DNA of 5,896 nt from Alienimonas sp043951915 (lineage in GTDB: Bacteria > Planctomycetota > Planctomycetia > Planctomycetales > Planctomycetaceae). The stretch's first letter is position 1, and each line of letters begins with the position of its first letter. Below the pieces are notes generated by a model. That model saw only the letters and a list, made by a program, of their open reading frames with translations, had not been told where the DNA came from and ran no database searches. Position numbers and translations under genes: made by a program. Below are positions 1 to 5,889 of the stretch, piece by piece. The stretch lies in NCBI RefSeq assembly GCF_043951915.1, contig NZ_JBINJD010000235.1, forward strand, positions 1-5,896, given 5' to 3'.

Positions 1-1
1 C

Positions 2-451
2 CGGCCGGCGCTGGCCCACGTCTTCCGCATCAAGCCGGGCTTCCCGGGTACCGTGCAACTCGGGGTGACGACCCTCAGCGAGACCCCGGCAGTACGGGTG
101 CGGATCGACCTGTCGAACACCGCCCCGCACTTTAAGAGCGTCGAAAAGCATCTGCCGCTGGCGATCCCGGTGATCGGCCCCTCCGCTCCGTTTTTTATGG
201 ACGTGGCGACCCTCCACGACGCCGACGAGCGCTTCGGCACGGACGTGGGGCTGACGGTCGACTATCAGGACCTCGCCGGGCACGAGTATCAATACGTCGC
301 CCGGCTGAATATTTCCGACTCGCTGCCGCCGCTATCGATCGGCACGGAGTCGAACGAAAAGGCGGCCAAGGCGCTGGAGAAGATCGAACGTACCCTCCGC
401 GAGTTGCTGAAGCACGTCACCGCCGGCGCCGCCGAGCCCGGCCCCCCCTGA
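2..451 (+). CDS. Hypothetical protein, C-terminal part (5' end outside window)
   Basis: The frame is open from the left edge, with 149 residues visible before the TGA at 449-451, so the gene most likely starts upstream. A GTG at 53 would give a 132-residue product, but no Shine-Dalgarno precedes it and the residues before it (RPALAHVFRIKPGF) read like normal coding sequence. I do not recognise the family. The middle looks beta-rich, with alternating hydrophobic stretches (VRVRIDL, VGLTVDYQDLAG, EYQYVARLNIS). The end is an amphipathic helix (KALEKIERTLRELLK) followed by a disordered Gly/Pro tail. A beta domain followed by a short charged helix is seen in some bacterial proteins whose N-terminus is membrane-anchored, but no membrane segment is visible here and that is only a guess. 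The next gene begins 15 bases downstream on the same strand, suggesting co-transcription. Confidence 0.72.
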   Translation, partial: RPALAHVFRIKPGFPGTVQLGVTTLSETPAVRVRIDLSNTAPHFKSVEKHLPLAIPVIGPSAPFFMDVATLHDADERFGTDVGLTVDYQDLAGHEYQYVARLNISDSLPPLSIGTESNEKAAKALEKIERTLRELLKHVTAGAAEPGPP

Positions 452-466
452 ATTCCTGAACGACCG

Positions 467-895
467 ATGAGCGCCCCCGAAACCGTTACCGTGCAGACCG
501 TCGTCGCCGCCCCGCCGGAGCGGGTGTGGGACGCCTGGACCGATCCGGCCGCGATCCGGCAGTGGAACGCCGCCTCCGACGACTGGCACTGCCCCGCCGC
601 CACGAACGACCTGCGGGTCGGCGGCGAGTTCACCTCCCGCATGGAGGCCCGCGACGGCAGCGTCGGGTTCGACTTCAAGGGCACGTATGCCGAGGTCGTC
701 CCGCACGAATTGATCGTTTATACGATTGAAGACGACCGGGAGGTCCGGATCGAGTTCGAACCCGCCGACGGCGGCACGCGGGTGACGGAAACCTTCGTCG
801 CGGAATCCACCCACCCCGTCGATATGCAACGAGCCGGCTGGCAGAGCATTCTGGACCGATTCAAAGCCTACGCGGAGTCGCAGTCGCCGACCTAA
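467..895 (+). CDS. SRPBCC / AHSA1-like domain protein
   Basis: This is a 142-residue single-domain protein of the START/SRPBCC superfamily, AHSA1 type (activator of Hsp90 ATPase homolog 1-like). These proteins form a helix-grip fold with a hydrophobic cavity. The bacterial members are mostly of unknown ligand and are not shown to act on Hsp90. Visible family features are the opening strand and APPERVWDAWTDP helix (residues 14-27), the RQWNAASDDWHCPAATNDLRVGG segment (about 31-53), the strand MEARDGSVGFDFKGTYAEV (59-77), TRVTETFVAE (104-113) and the closing helix MQRAGWQSILDRFKAYAES (120-138). Length is normal and the domain fills the protein, so it is complete and probably cytosolic. The ATG at 467 is chosen because the domain begins within ten residues of it; no Shine-Dalgarno is evident. 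It follows the preceding stop by 15 bases and converges on the kinase gene 45 bases away. The family is secure; the role is unknown. Confidence 0.94.
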   Translation: MSAPETVTVQTVVAAPPERVWDAWTDPAAIRQWNAASDDWHCPAATNDLRVGGEFTSRMEARDGSVGFDFKGTYAEVVPHELIVYTIEDDREVRIEFEPADGGTRVTETFVAESTHPVDMQRAGWQSILDRFKAYAESQSPT

Positions 896-940
896 TCCTG
901 CGACGGCCCGGTTCGCGGGGCGGCGGTCGGCAAGAGGCGT

Positions 941-3235
941 CTAATCCGCCGGGCAGGAGTCCGACAGGTCCAGGATGCTGCCGAATAGTTCGACGACCTC
1001 GCCGTCGGCGTTTCTGATCGGCTCGCCGCGGGTTAACACGCGGTTCCAACTCCCGTCCGGGCGGCGGTGGCGGACCTGGAGTTCGAACCCGTCGCCGCCC
1101 TTGCCGGCGGCGTCGAGGGCGGCCAGCAGGGCCGGGCGGTCGTCGGGGTGCACGGTGGCGAGGTATTCGTCGAAACCGGGCGGCTCGTCGGCCGGCTCCA
1201 ATCCGGCGATGCGGAAGGTCTCCTCGCTCCAGTAGGCGGCACCGCTGGCGACGTCCAACTCCCAGGTGCCCAGGCCGGCGAGGCGCTGGGTGCGGCGGAG
1301 GCGGTCCTCGCTCTTCTTTAATCCCGCCTCCTGCCGTTTGCGGACGGTCACGTCCCGGGCGTTGGTGACCACCACCCGGCGGCCGTCCACCTCCGTCACC
1401 CGGGCGCTGACCTGCACCGGCAACCGGCCGCCGGTTTTGGTGCGGAAGTCGACTTCGGCGTTCTCAAACTCGCCCCGCTCCTGCAGGCCGTGGACGAACT
1501 TTTCGCGGCAGCGGCTCGGCGGCCAGAACGACGCTTCGTCCACCGTCTTCCCCACCACGTCGGCCGGGTCGTAGCCCAGCAGGGCGGTGAATTGGTCGTT
1601 CACCTCCGTGACGCGGCCGTCGGTCAGGTCGACGAGGAACACGCAGTCCGGGCTGGCCAGGAACGCCCGGCTCCACTTGAGCACCCCCTGCTCCAGGGCG
1701 GAGCGCTCCGCCTCGGCGTTCGCCAGCTTCTCCCGGGACTCGCGGCAGCGCTCGGCGACCGGTTCGTCGTGCAGTTCGCCGGCCTCGATCAGGCCCTCGG
1801 CCAGTTCCAGATCGCCGTTGTCGCAGGCCCGTTCGGCGAAGGCGATGCGGGTCGCCCGTAAGGTTTGCTTCGCGCAGTCGTTCCCGTCCCAGGCGGCGAG
1901 GGCCTCGGCGAGCGTGCGGGTGGCGAGGGCGAAGGTCGCGTAGTCGCCGCTGGCGTTCGCCTCGGCGGCGAGCCGGCGGCCGCGGCGGGTCAGGCGGGCG
2001 CTTTCGGCGTGGGTCTCGTACTCCGCCATCAGCTCCTTGAACGCCGCCACGCCGGGCGGGCGGTCGGCGGGGTCGTCGGCCATCACCCGACGGGCGATCC
2101 GCACCAGTTCTTCGTCCCAGTCGGACTCGCCCCCCTCGGCGTCCGGGTCGTCGCCGCAGGCGTCGTCGGGTCCGGCGGGGGCGAACCGCTCCGGCCGGTA
2201 GCGGTTGACGGCGGGCTCCCGCGGCGGCTCGGGCAAATCGAGCCGGTTGGCGGCGGCGCTTTTCAGGCAGGCCGTCAGCGTCTCCCCGGCGTGCGGGCGG
2301 CGGCCGGTGGCGATCTCGAACAGCACCGCGCCCAGCAGATACACGTCGGTGCCGGGGCCGAGGTCCTCGGCGTCGCCGCGGGCCTGCTCGGGGGCCATGT
2401 AGGCGGGGGTGCCGGCGATCCCGGTGGCGTCGATGCCGCCGCACAGCCGGCCGGTCGGGACCTCCTCGCCGTCCGCCCGCCGCCGCGCGGCTTCGCGTCG
2501 CTGGGCCTCGCGAGCGTCGGCCCGGTCCTCTTCGGTCAGCGCCAGGCCCCAGTCGTTCAGCAACACCTCGCCGAACGCGCCCAGCAGCACGTTCTCCGGC
2601 TTGATGTCCCGGTGCACGACGCCGCGGGAGTGGGCGAAGGCGACGGCGTCCGCCACCGCGGAGAGGATCCGCAGGTTCTCCGATCGGGCCATCGTGCGGA
2701 TCGACTCGCTCCAGGGCGTGCCGACCACCCGCTTCATCACCAGGAACGGCTCGCCCGTCTCGTCCGCGGCCAGCTCGTAGACCGGCAGGATGTTGGGGTG
2801 GTCCAGCCCGGCGACGACGCGGGCCTCGGCGAGGAAGCGGCCGCGGGCGTCCGGCCGGCCGGGCTTGAGCCGTTTGAGCGCGACGGTGCGGCCCAGGGCG
2901 GTCTGGATCGCCTCCCGCACCACGCCGCTGCCGCCCTCGCCGATGCGTTCGCCGAGTTGGTAGTCCGCCGTCGGGTCGTCGCCGACCGTGCGGACCGGCA
3001 GCGGCGGACCGGCGGCGAGGGCCTCCGCGGTGACGTTGGTGAAGTCCCCGTTCGGCGCCGGGGTGAGTTGCAGCGTGCGGCCGTTGGGATCGGCGGTGTC
3101 GGCGCCGGGATTGGGATCGCCGCCGGCGTCCAGCGGGCCGACCCGGCCGGTCGCCCGCAGCCCGGTCAACAGACCTTGCCCCTGCCATCCCCCCGGTACG
3201 ACGGTGCGGGCGGAGTCGTCAGCCGCGGCGGGCAT
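941..3235 (-). CDS. Ser/Thr protein kinase with two C-terminal PAS domains
   Basis: This is a 764-residue soluble kinase expected to transfer phosphate from ATP to Ser/Thr of unknown targets. Residues 1-90 look disordered. The kinase domain (about 92-407) has a Gly loop GEGGSGVV (99-106), ATP lysine K121 (VALK), helix-C E137, HRD with D210, K212 and N215, DWG (228-230) in place of DFG, GTPAYMAPEQ (275-284), D297 (TDVYLLG) and R392, so it looks catalytically competent. About 40 mostly charged residues (233-272) enlarge the activation segment. A helical, TPR-like linker spans 410-515. PAS 1 lies at about 519-632 (FLVDLTDGRVTEVNDQF, ending in ARDVTVRKR). PAS 2, of the PAS_3 type with HPDD at 696-699, lies at about 650-758. 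No histidine kinase, GGDEF or membrane segment follows, so the PAS domains probably sense a cytosolic signal. The start is the first ATG in the open frame. No Shine-Dalgarno precedes it; a C-rich repeat occupies that place in the mRNA. Confidence 0.93.
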   Translation of the reverse strand: MPAAADDSARTVVPGGWQGQGLLTGLRATGRVGPLDAGGDPNPGADTADPNGRTLQLTPAPNGDFTNVTAEALAAGPPLPVRTVGDDPTADYQLGERIGEGGSGVVREAIQTALGRTVALKRLKPGRPDARGRFLAEARVVAGLDHPNILPVYELAADETGEPFLVMKRVVGTPWSESIRTMARSENLRILSAVADAVAFAHSRGVVHRDIKPENVLLGAFGEVLLNDWGLALTEEDRADAREAQRREAARRRADGEEVPTGRLCGGIDATGIAGTPAYMAPEQARGDAEDLGPGTDVYLLGAVLFEIATGRRPHAGETLTACLKSAAANRLDLPEPPREPAVNRYRPERFAPAGPDDACGDDPDAEGGESDWDEELVRIARRVMADDPADRPPGVAAFKELMAEYETHAESARLTRRGRRLAAEANASGDYATFALATRTLAEALAAWDGNDCAKQTLRATRIAFAERACDNGDLELAEGLIEAGELHDEPVAERCRESREKLANAEAERSALEQGVLKWSRAFLASPDCVFLVDLTDGRVTEVNDQFTALLGYDPADVVGKTVDEASFWPPSRCREKFVHGLQERGEFENAEVDFRTKTGGRLPVQVSARVTEVDGRRVVVTNARDVTVRKRQEAGLKKSEDRLRRTQRLAGLGTWELDVASGAAYWSEETFRIAGLEPADEPPGFDEYLATVHPDDRPALLAALDAAGKGGDGFELQVRHRRPDGSWNRVLTRGEPIRNADGEVVELFGSILDLSDSCPAD

Positions 3236-3255
3236 GGGGCGGGGCGGGGCGGGGC
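3236..3255. repeat. (GGGGC)4 pentanucleotide tract, possible G-quadruplex
   Basis: Four GGGGC units lie directly against the kinase start codon (complement of 3233-3235). The four G-tracts are each separated by a single C (3236-3254), and further G-runs follow at 3260-3264 and 3266-3268. This meets the usual pattern for an intramolecular G-quadruplex on the + strand, which is the template strand for the kinase. In the kinase mRNA the tract reads CCCCG repeats exactly where a ribosome binding site would lie. That the tract is there is certain; any folding or regulatory effect is inference. Confidence 0.7.
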
Positions 3256-3442
3256 GGCCGGGGGCGGGTCGCCCAGTGTACCCGGCTCCGCCGTCGGGAA
3301 AGCGGGCTTCGAGGGTTCCGAGGAGCGCCTCGTCCCATTTTCGGGGATCGCCCTACGTCGCCCACGCCGGCCCGGTCCCGCACCGGTCGGGGGCGGCCCC
3401 CCGCTCGTCCCGCGGTTCCGCGGGCGGACGCCGCCCGGTTGT
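3256..3442. other. Intergenic region between coiled-coil/YHS gene and kinase gene
   Basis: With the adjoining (GGGGC)4 tract, this forms the 207-base gap between two - strand genes; I see no convincing gene in it. It holds two overlapping GC-rich hairpins near 3409-3437. It also holds a weak -10-like TACACT on the - strand (3280 to 3275), about 40 bases before the kinase ATG, with no good -35 partner. The gap length and hairpins favour separate transcription of the kinase, but no promoter can be named with confidence. Confidence 0.4.
3409..3437 (-). terminator. Candidate terminator or alternative hairpins after the coiled-coil/YHS gene
   Basis: Just past the TAG at 3443-3445, in the - strand sense, lies a perfect 7-bp inverted repeat with a 3-base spacer (3431-3437 with 3421-3427). 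A second 7-bp inverted repeat with a 2-base spacer follows (3418-3424 with 3409-3415; realistically six pairs around a four-base loop). They share 3421-3424, so only one can form fully at a time. No U-tract follows, so intrinsic termination is uncertain; the hairpins could instead protect the mRNA 3' end. Confidence 0.35.
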
Positions 3443-4831
3443 CTAACGTCCGACCGCCGCGGCGTAGCGGCGGGGCTGTTTGACGAAGGCGGCCCGGGTT
3501 TTCTCCGAGGCGAACAGGTAGATCCGGTCCTCGTAGACCGCGCAGCGGTCCGGCCGGCCGGGGACGCGGAAGCCCTCTAACACGCCCAGCACGACGTCCC
3601 CGCCGCCGGCGACCGGGAGATAGCGGGTCGGGTTTCGCTGGAACGCCGCCCGGGCCTCCGCCGTGGCGAAGTGCCAGGGGGCGCCGCCGTGCGTCGCCAT
3701 ATGCTCCGGCCGGCCGGGGGCCAGCCGCATCTCGTCCCGCAGGGTGACGGGGCAGACGGCCCCGAATCCCGGCGTGTGCACCTTCGCCGCCGCTTCCGCC
3801 TCCGCCGCGGCTTTCGCTTCCGCCTTCGCCTTCGCCGCCGCTTCGGCCTTCGCGGCCGCCTCCGCCTTCGCCCTCTGCTGAGCGGCGACTCGCTCCGCCT
3901 CGGCCCGGTCCGCCTGCCGCCGCTCCGCTGCCTTGCGCTCCGCCTCTGTGCGCTCCGCCTCGGCCTGCTCCGCGGCCCTGCGGGCGGCGTCGCGGCGTTC
4001 AGCCTCCAAGCGTTCCCGCTCCAGACGTTCGACCGCGGCCCGCTCCGCGGCGGCCTTCTCTTCGGCGGCCTTCTGCTCAGCGGCCTGTCGCTCGGCGGCC
4101 TGTCGCTCGGCGGCCTGTCGCTCGGCGGCCTGTCGCTCGGCGGCCTGTCGCTCGGCGGCCTGTCGCTCGGCGGCCTGTCGCTCAGCGGATTCGCGGGCGA
4201 GGCGGTCGGCGTCGGCGTCGGCTTCGCTTTGTTCGAAGGGATCGACCCACCCCGGCGGGGCGACCGCCAAGGCGCTTCTCACCAGTTCGTCGCGGCCCGG
4301 TTCGCCGTCGCCGCTCGGCGGCGCGGGAGCAACGCGGGACGCCGCGGCGACGGACGGCGCCGGCGAACCGGCGGGGCTCGGCGACGTCCGCTCCTCGGGC
4401 TCCGCGGCGTCCCGGGCCGCGGCGGCCGCGGCGGCGAGGGCGACGGAGGAATCGAACAGCGGCTCCGCCTCCAGGTCCGCCTCCAGGTTCTCCGAGGGCT
4501 CGGCGTGCGGGGGCGTCGCTTCCGGGGTCGGCGCCGCGGCAAGCTCCGGCTCCGGCGGGGGTTCCGGCTCCGGCGGCGTGACGATGATCTCCCCCTCGGC
4601 GCCGGTCGGGGCGACGACGGGGCGGCGGGCGTCGAGGATCGCCAACTCCGCCAGCAGCGCCGTGCGGAACCGCCCCGGGGGCAGCGCCTCGGCGGCCCGA
4701 CGGCCGCGGGTCGCGGCGTCGGCCCGGGGTTCGTCCGTCACCCCGGCCGCGCCCCTCTCGACCGCGGCGCCCAGGACCGCCAGGCACACGAGCGGCGCGA
4801 CGACGGAACGCGGGACGAAACGGCAGACCAT
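3443..4831 (-). CDS. Exported Ala/Glu-rich coiled-coil protein with C-terminal tandem YHS-like repeats
   Basis: This 462-residue protein is of unknown function. Residues 1-29 resemble a signal peptide (R4, R8, hydrophobic core VVAPLVCLAVLGAAV, possible cleavage near GAA/G). Next come a short helical stretch (about 36-70), a Pro/Glu/Ala-rich disordered region (about 76-200) and a long charged Ala/Glu/Arg helix (about 205-350) that should form a coiled coil or single alpha-helix. The helix includes seven perfect AERQA pentads (216-250) and a TolA-like Ala/Lys end. The C-terminus holds two YHS-like units: about 356-406, starting at CPVT (C360) and containing HFATAEARAAFQRNPTRY, and about 412-457, containing IYLFASEKTRAAFVKQPRRY. 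The shared pattern is aromatic-x-F-A-[ST]-x(6)-F-x(3)-P-x-RY. The frame is open far upstream, but the ATG at 4831 is chosen because the signal peptide begins there. No Shine-Dalgarno is seen. The helix may be a spacer placing the YHS units in the periplasm (inference). Confidence 0.85.
   Translation of the reverse strand: MVCRFVPRSVVAPLVCLAVLGAAVERGAAGVTDEPRADAATRGRRAAEALPPGRFRTALLAELAILDARRPVVAPTGAEGEIIVTPPEPEPPPEPELAAAPTPEATPPHAEPSENLEADLEAEPLFDSSVALAAAAAAARDAAEPEERTSPSPAGSPAPSVAAASRVAPAPPSGDGEPGRDELVRSALAVAPPGWVDPFEQSEADADADRLARESAERQAAERQAAERQAAERQAAERQAAERQAAERQAAEQKAAEEKAAAERAAVERLERERLEAERRDAARRAAEQAEAERTEAERKAAERRQADRAEAERVAAQQRAKAEAAAKAEAAAKAKAEAKAAAEAEAAAKVHTPGFGAVCPVTLRDEMRLAPGRPEHMATHGGAPWHFATAEARAAFQRNPTRYLPVAGGGDVVLGVLEGFRVPGRPDRCAVYEDRIYLFASEKTRAAFVKQPRRYAAAVGR
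4051..4185. repeat. 15-bp in-frame tandem repeat (minisatellite) in the coiled-coil gene
   Basis: The unit CGGCCTGTCGCTCGG repeats head to tail. Six identical copies occupy 4081-4170 and a seventh with one change (ctcag ending) occupies 4171-4185. Two degraded copies precede them at 4051-4080. On the coding (-) strand each unit encodes AERQA in phase, so gain or loss of units changes the helix length by five residues without breaking the frame. Near-identity at the DNA level, including third codon positions, points to recent expansion or homogenisation. Confidence 0.95.
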
Positions 4832-4951
4832 GGGAGCGCCGGGCGCGAGAACGGGGCCAACGCCTGCGCTTATCGGCCGGCCGGTCCGGCGGATCGCGGC
4901 GAATCTGCGGGCGGGGTGAAGAAAACGCGGGTCCGGCGTCGATGTCGGCTC
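4832..4951. promoter_or_regulatory. Divergent intergenic region, presumed to carry both promoters
   Basis: About 120 bases separate the ATG of the - strand coiled-coil/YHS gene from the chosen ATG of the + strand YHS gene (about 210 bases if the latter starts at 5042). Promoters for both genes should lie here by position, but I cannot pick out convincing -35/-10 pairs. The few AT-containing spots are GCTTATCG near 4868-4875 and GTGAAGAAAAC near 4916-4926. No Shine-Dalgarno sits at usual spacing before either ATG. The shared region would allow common regulation of the pair (inference). Confidence 0.35.
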
Positions 4952-5566
4952 ATGTCGGCGACGCCCCCGAACCGGGGCCGCCGCCCCGCGGCGCCCGTGC
5001 CCCGCGGCGTGCGTTCCCCGATCCCCCGTCGGCCCCGTTCCATGCCCGTCTCGCTGCCGGCCGCCCTGCTGTGCGTCCTGCTGCCGGGCGATTCGCCCGA
5101 GACGCCGACGTTGTCCGAGGCGCCGACGCGAACCGCCCCCCCGGCGATCGCCGGCGTACCGACGCTCTCCGCGGCCCCGCAGGCGACGCCGACGCCGGAC
5201 CCCGGCGGGGCGAACTTCGTGCCGGCAGAGATCGCCGCCGCGGACGCCCCCCCGCTGTCCGCCCTGGGCACGCTGTGCGTGGTGGCGCTGGCGGAGCGCC
5301 GGTTCGAGGCCGCCTCCCCGCACTTCAGCGCCGTCCACGCCGGCCGCACCTATTTCTTCGCCTCGGAGCAGGCCCTCTCCCGGTTCCGCGACGCCCCGGA
5401 CCGCTACGCCCCGGCGTGGTGCGGCATGGACCCGGTCGCCTATCTGGACGAGGAGATCCTCGCCGAGGGCGCCGTCCTCCGCCGCCACGCCGGCCGGTTC
5501 TACCTGTTCACGAGCGTGGAGAACTGGAACGTGTTCCGCGCCGCCCCGGGCCGCTACGCCCGATAA
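4952..5566 (+). CDS. Exported protein with tandem YHS-like repeats
   Basis: This protein of unknown function has 204 residues from the ATG at 4952, or 174 from the ATG at 5042. The hydrophobic segment MPVSLPAALLCVLLPG (31-46) looks like a signal-peptide core. The earlier start supplies a basic n-region (RRPRS) and is preferred for that reason, but its first 30 Arg/Pro-rich residues could equally be untranslated. Neither start has a Shine-Dalgarno. A Pro/Thr/Ala-rich linker (about 48-100) leads to two YHS-like units. Unit 1 (about 104-155) begins LCVVAL (C109) and contains YFFASEQALSRFRDAPDRYAP. Unit 2 (about 157-203) begins CGMDPV and contains FYLFTSVENWNVFRAAPGRY. Both share the F-x-S-x(6)-F-x(3)-P-x-RY pattern of the divergent neighbour, so the two genes probably arose by duplication. 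YHS domains are often linked to metal binding, but the ligands cannot be assigned here. C109 and C157 are the most likely candidates. Confidence 0.8.
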   Translation: MSATPPNRGRRPAAPVPRGVRSPIPRRPRSMPVSLPAALLCVLLPGDSPETPTLSEAPTRTAPPAIAGVPTLSAAPQATPTPDPGGANFVPAEIAAADAPPLSALGTLCVVALAERRFEAASPHFSAVHAGRTYFFASEQALSRFRDAPDRYAPAWCGMDPVAYLDEEILAEGAVLRRHAGRFYLFTSVENWNVFRAAPGRYAR

Positions 5567-5663
5567 ACAGCGGTTTCAGGACCGAGCGGAACGCCGCCCC
5601 GAAGCGTCCGCGAGGCATCGCCGCGGCGACCGGCCGGGCGACCGGCCGCACCATTGGGCCGCT
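5567..5663. terminator. Convergent intergenic region with 12-bp direct repeat and hairpin
   Basis: This 97-base gap lies between two convergent stops. It contains two tandem copies of GGCGACCGGCCG (5625-5636 and 5637-5648). Because each copy ends in the palindrome CGGCCG, 5631-5636 can pair with 5643-5648 around a six-base loop, giving a hairpin readable from both sides. It could terminate both genes, but no T-tract adjoins it, so the terminator call is weak. The repeat itself is certain. Confidence 0.3.
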
Positions 5664-5876
5664 CTATCGGGCGGCGAGGGCGACCGGGCGGGGGTGACAG
5701 CCGCGGCAGACCGCGGCGCGGTGGGTGGCCGGGTCGAACACCACCGCGGCGCCGCACTGCGGACAGGCCCGCACCTCCAGGGCCGACTCCCACTCGCACA
5801 GCGCCGTCCCCCGCACCAACGACCCGCAGACCAACAGCGAACCGGCGAGCACGGCGGCGCTGAGCAATCGAAACAT
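5664..5876 (-). CDS. Small putative exported zinc-ribbon protein
   Basis: This 70-residue protein comes from an unrecognised family. Residues 1-23 resemble a signal peptide or membrane anchor (R3 followed by LLSAAVLAGSLLVCGSLV). The mature part carries two CxxC pairs, CPQC (38-41) and CRGC (57-60), 15 residues apart, the usual layout of a four-cysteine zinc ribbon. Two more cysteines (C17, C27) lie in or near the signal region; VC at 16-17 is a poor lipobox, so a lipoprotein is not favoured. The ATG at 5876 is supported by a clear Shine-Dalgarno (GGAGG, complement of 5885-5889) eight bases upstream, unlike any other gene in the window. It converges on the YHS-repeat gene. Structural zinc binding is inferred from cysteine spacing. 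A zinc ribbon behind an export signal is uncommon, so a membrane-anchored form facing the cytosol remains possible. Confidence 0.75.
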   Translation of the reverse strand: MFRLLSAAVLAGSLLVCGSLVRGTALCEWESALEVRACPQCGAAVVFDPATHRAAVCRGCHPRPVALAAR

Positions 5877-5884
5877 CGGCGGTC

Positions 5885-5889
5885 CCTCC
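5885..5889 (-). promoter_or_regulatory. Shine-Dalgarno sequence of the small zinc-ribbon gene
   Basis: On the - strand the core GGAGG, within a GGGGGAGGGA purine run, lies eight bases before the ATG at 5876. That is ideal spacing for 30S binding and fixes the start. It is the only canonical site in the window. Confidence 0.7.

Noticed and set aside
31..46. Possible lipobox around the cysteine in the LLC segment of the + strand YHS protein (residues 31-46 of that protein, DNA 5042-5089)
   Set aside because: Leu precedes the cysteine where Gly, Ala or Ser is expected, and the following Pro-rich sequence does not help. The coordinates of this entry are residue numbers.
886..931. Inverted repeat GCCGACC / GGTCGGC between convergent stops, considered as a terminator
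   Set aside because: Seven pairs around a 32-base loop with only a weak inner stem and no T-tract; expected by chance at this GC content.
1464..3188. Long - strand open frame (574 codons) overlapping the kinase gene
   Set aside because: Its translation is Arg/Pro/Gly-rich shadow sequence with no domain. The overlapping frame encodes all the kinase motifs.
3275..3280. TACACT on the - strand as a -10 box for the kinase gene
   Set aside because: Only four of six consensus bases and no acceptable -35 element at 16-18 bases; planctomycete promoters are too poorly defined to call it.
1865..3580. Long + strand open frame antisense to the kinase gene
   Set aside because: Low-complexity Gly/Arg/Val translation typical of the antisense of a GC-rich gene; it crosses two real genes and an intergenic region.
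4051..4185. Tandem repeats considered as a CRISPR array
   Set aside because: There are no spacers, the unit is 15 bp and contiguous, and it is in frame within a protein gene.
3671..4951. + strand open frame continuing upstream of the exported YHS-repeat gene
   Set aside because: This part is antisense to the coiled-coil gene and reads as Leu/Arg/Gly repeats. Only the part from about 4952 or 5042 onward looks like a protein.
4832..5488. - strand extension of the coiled-coil/YHS protein by 219 residues
   Set aside because: The extension is antisense to the + strand YHS gene and lacks domain features, while a signal peptide begins at the ATG at 4831.
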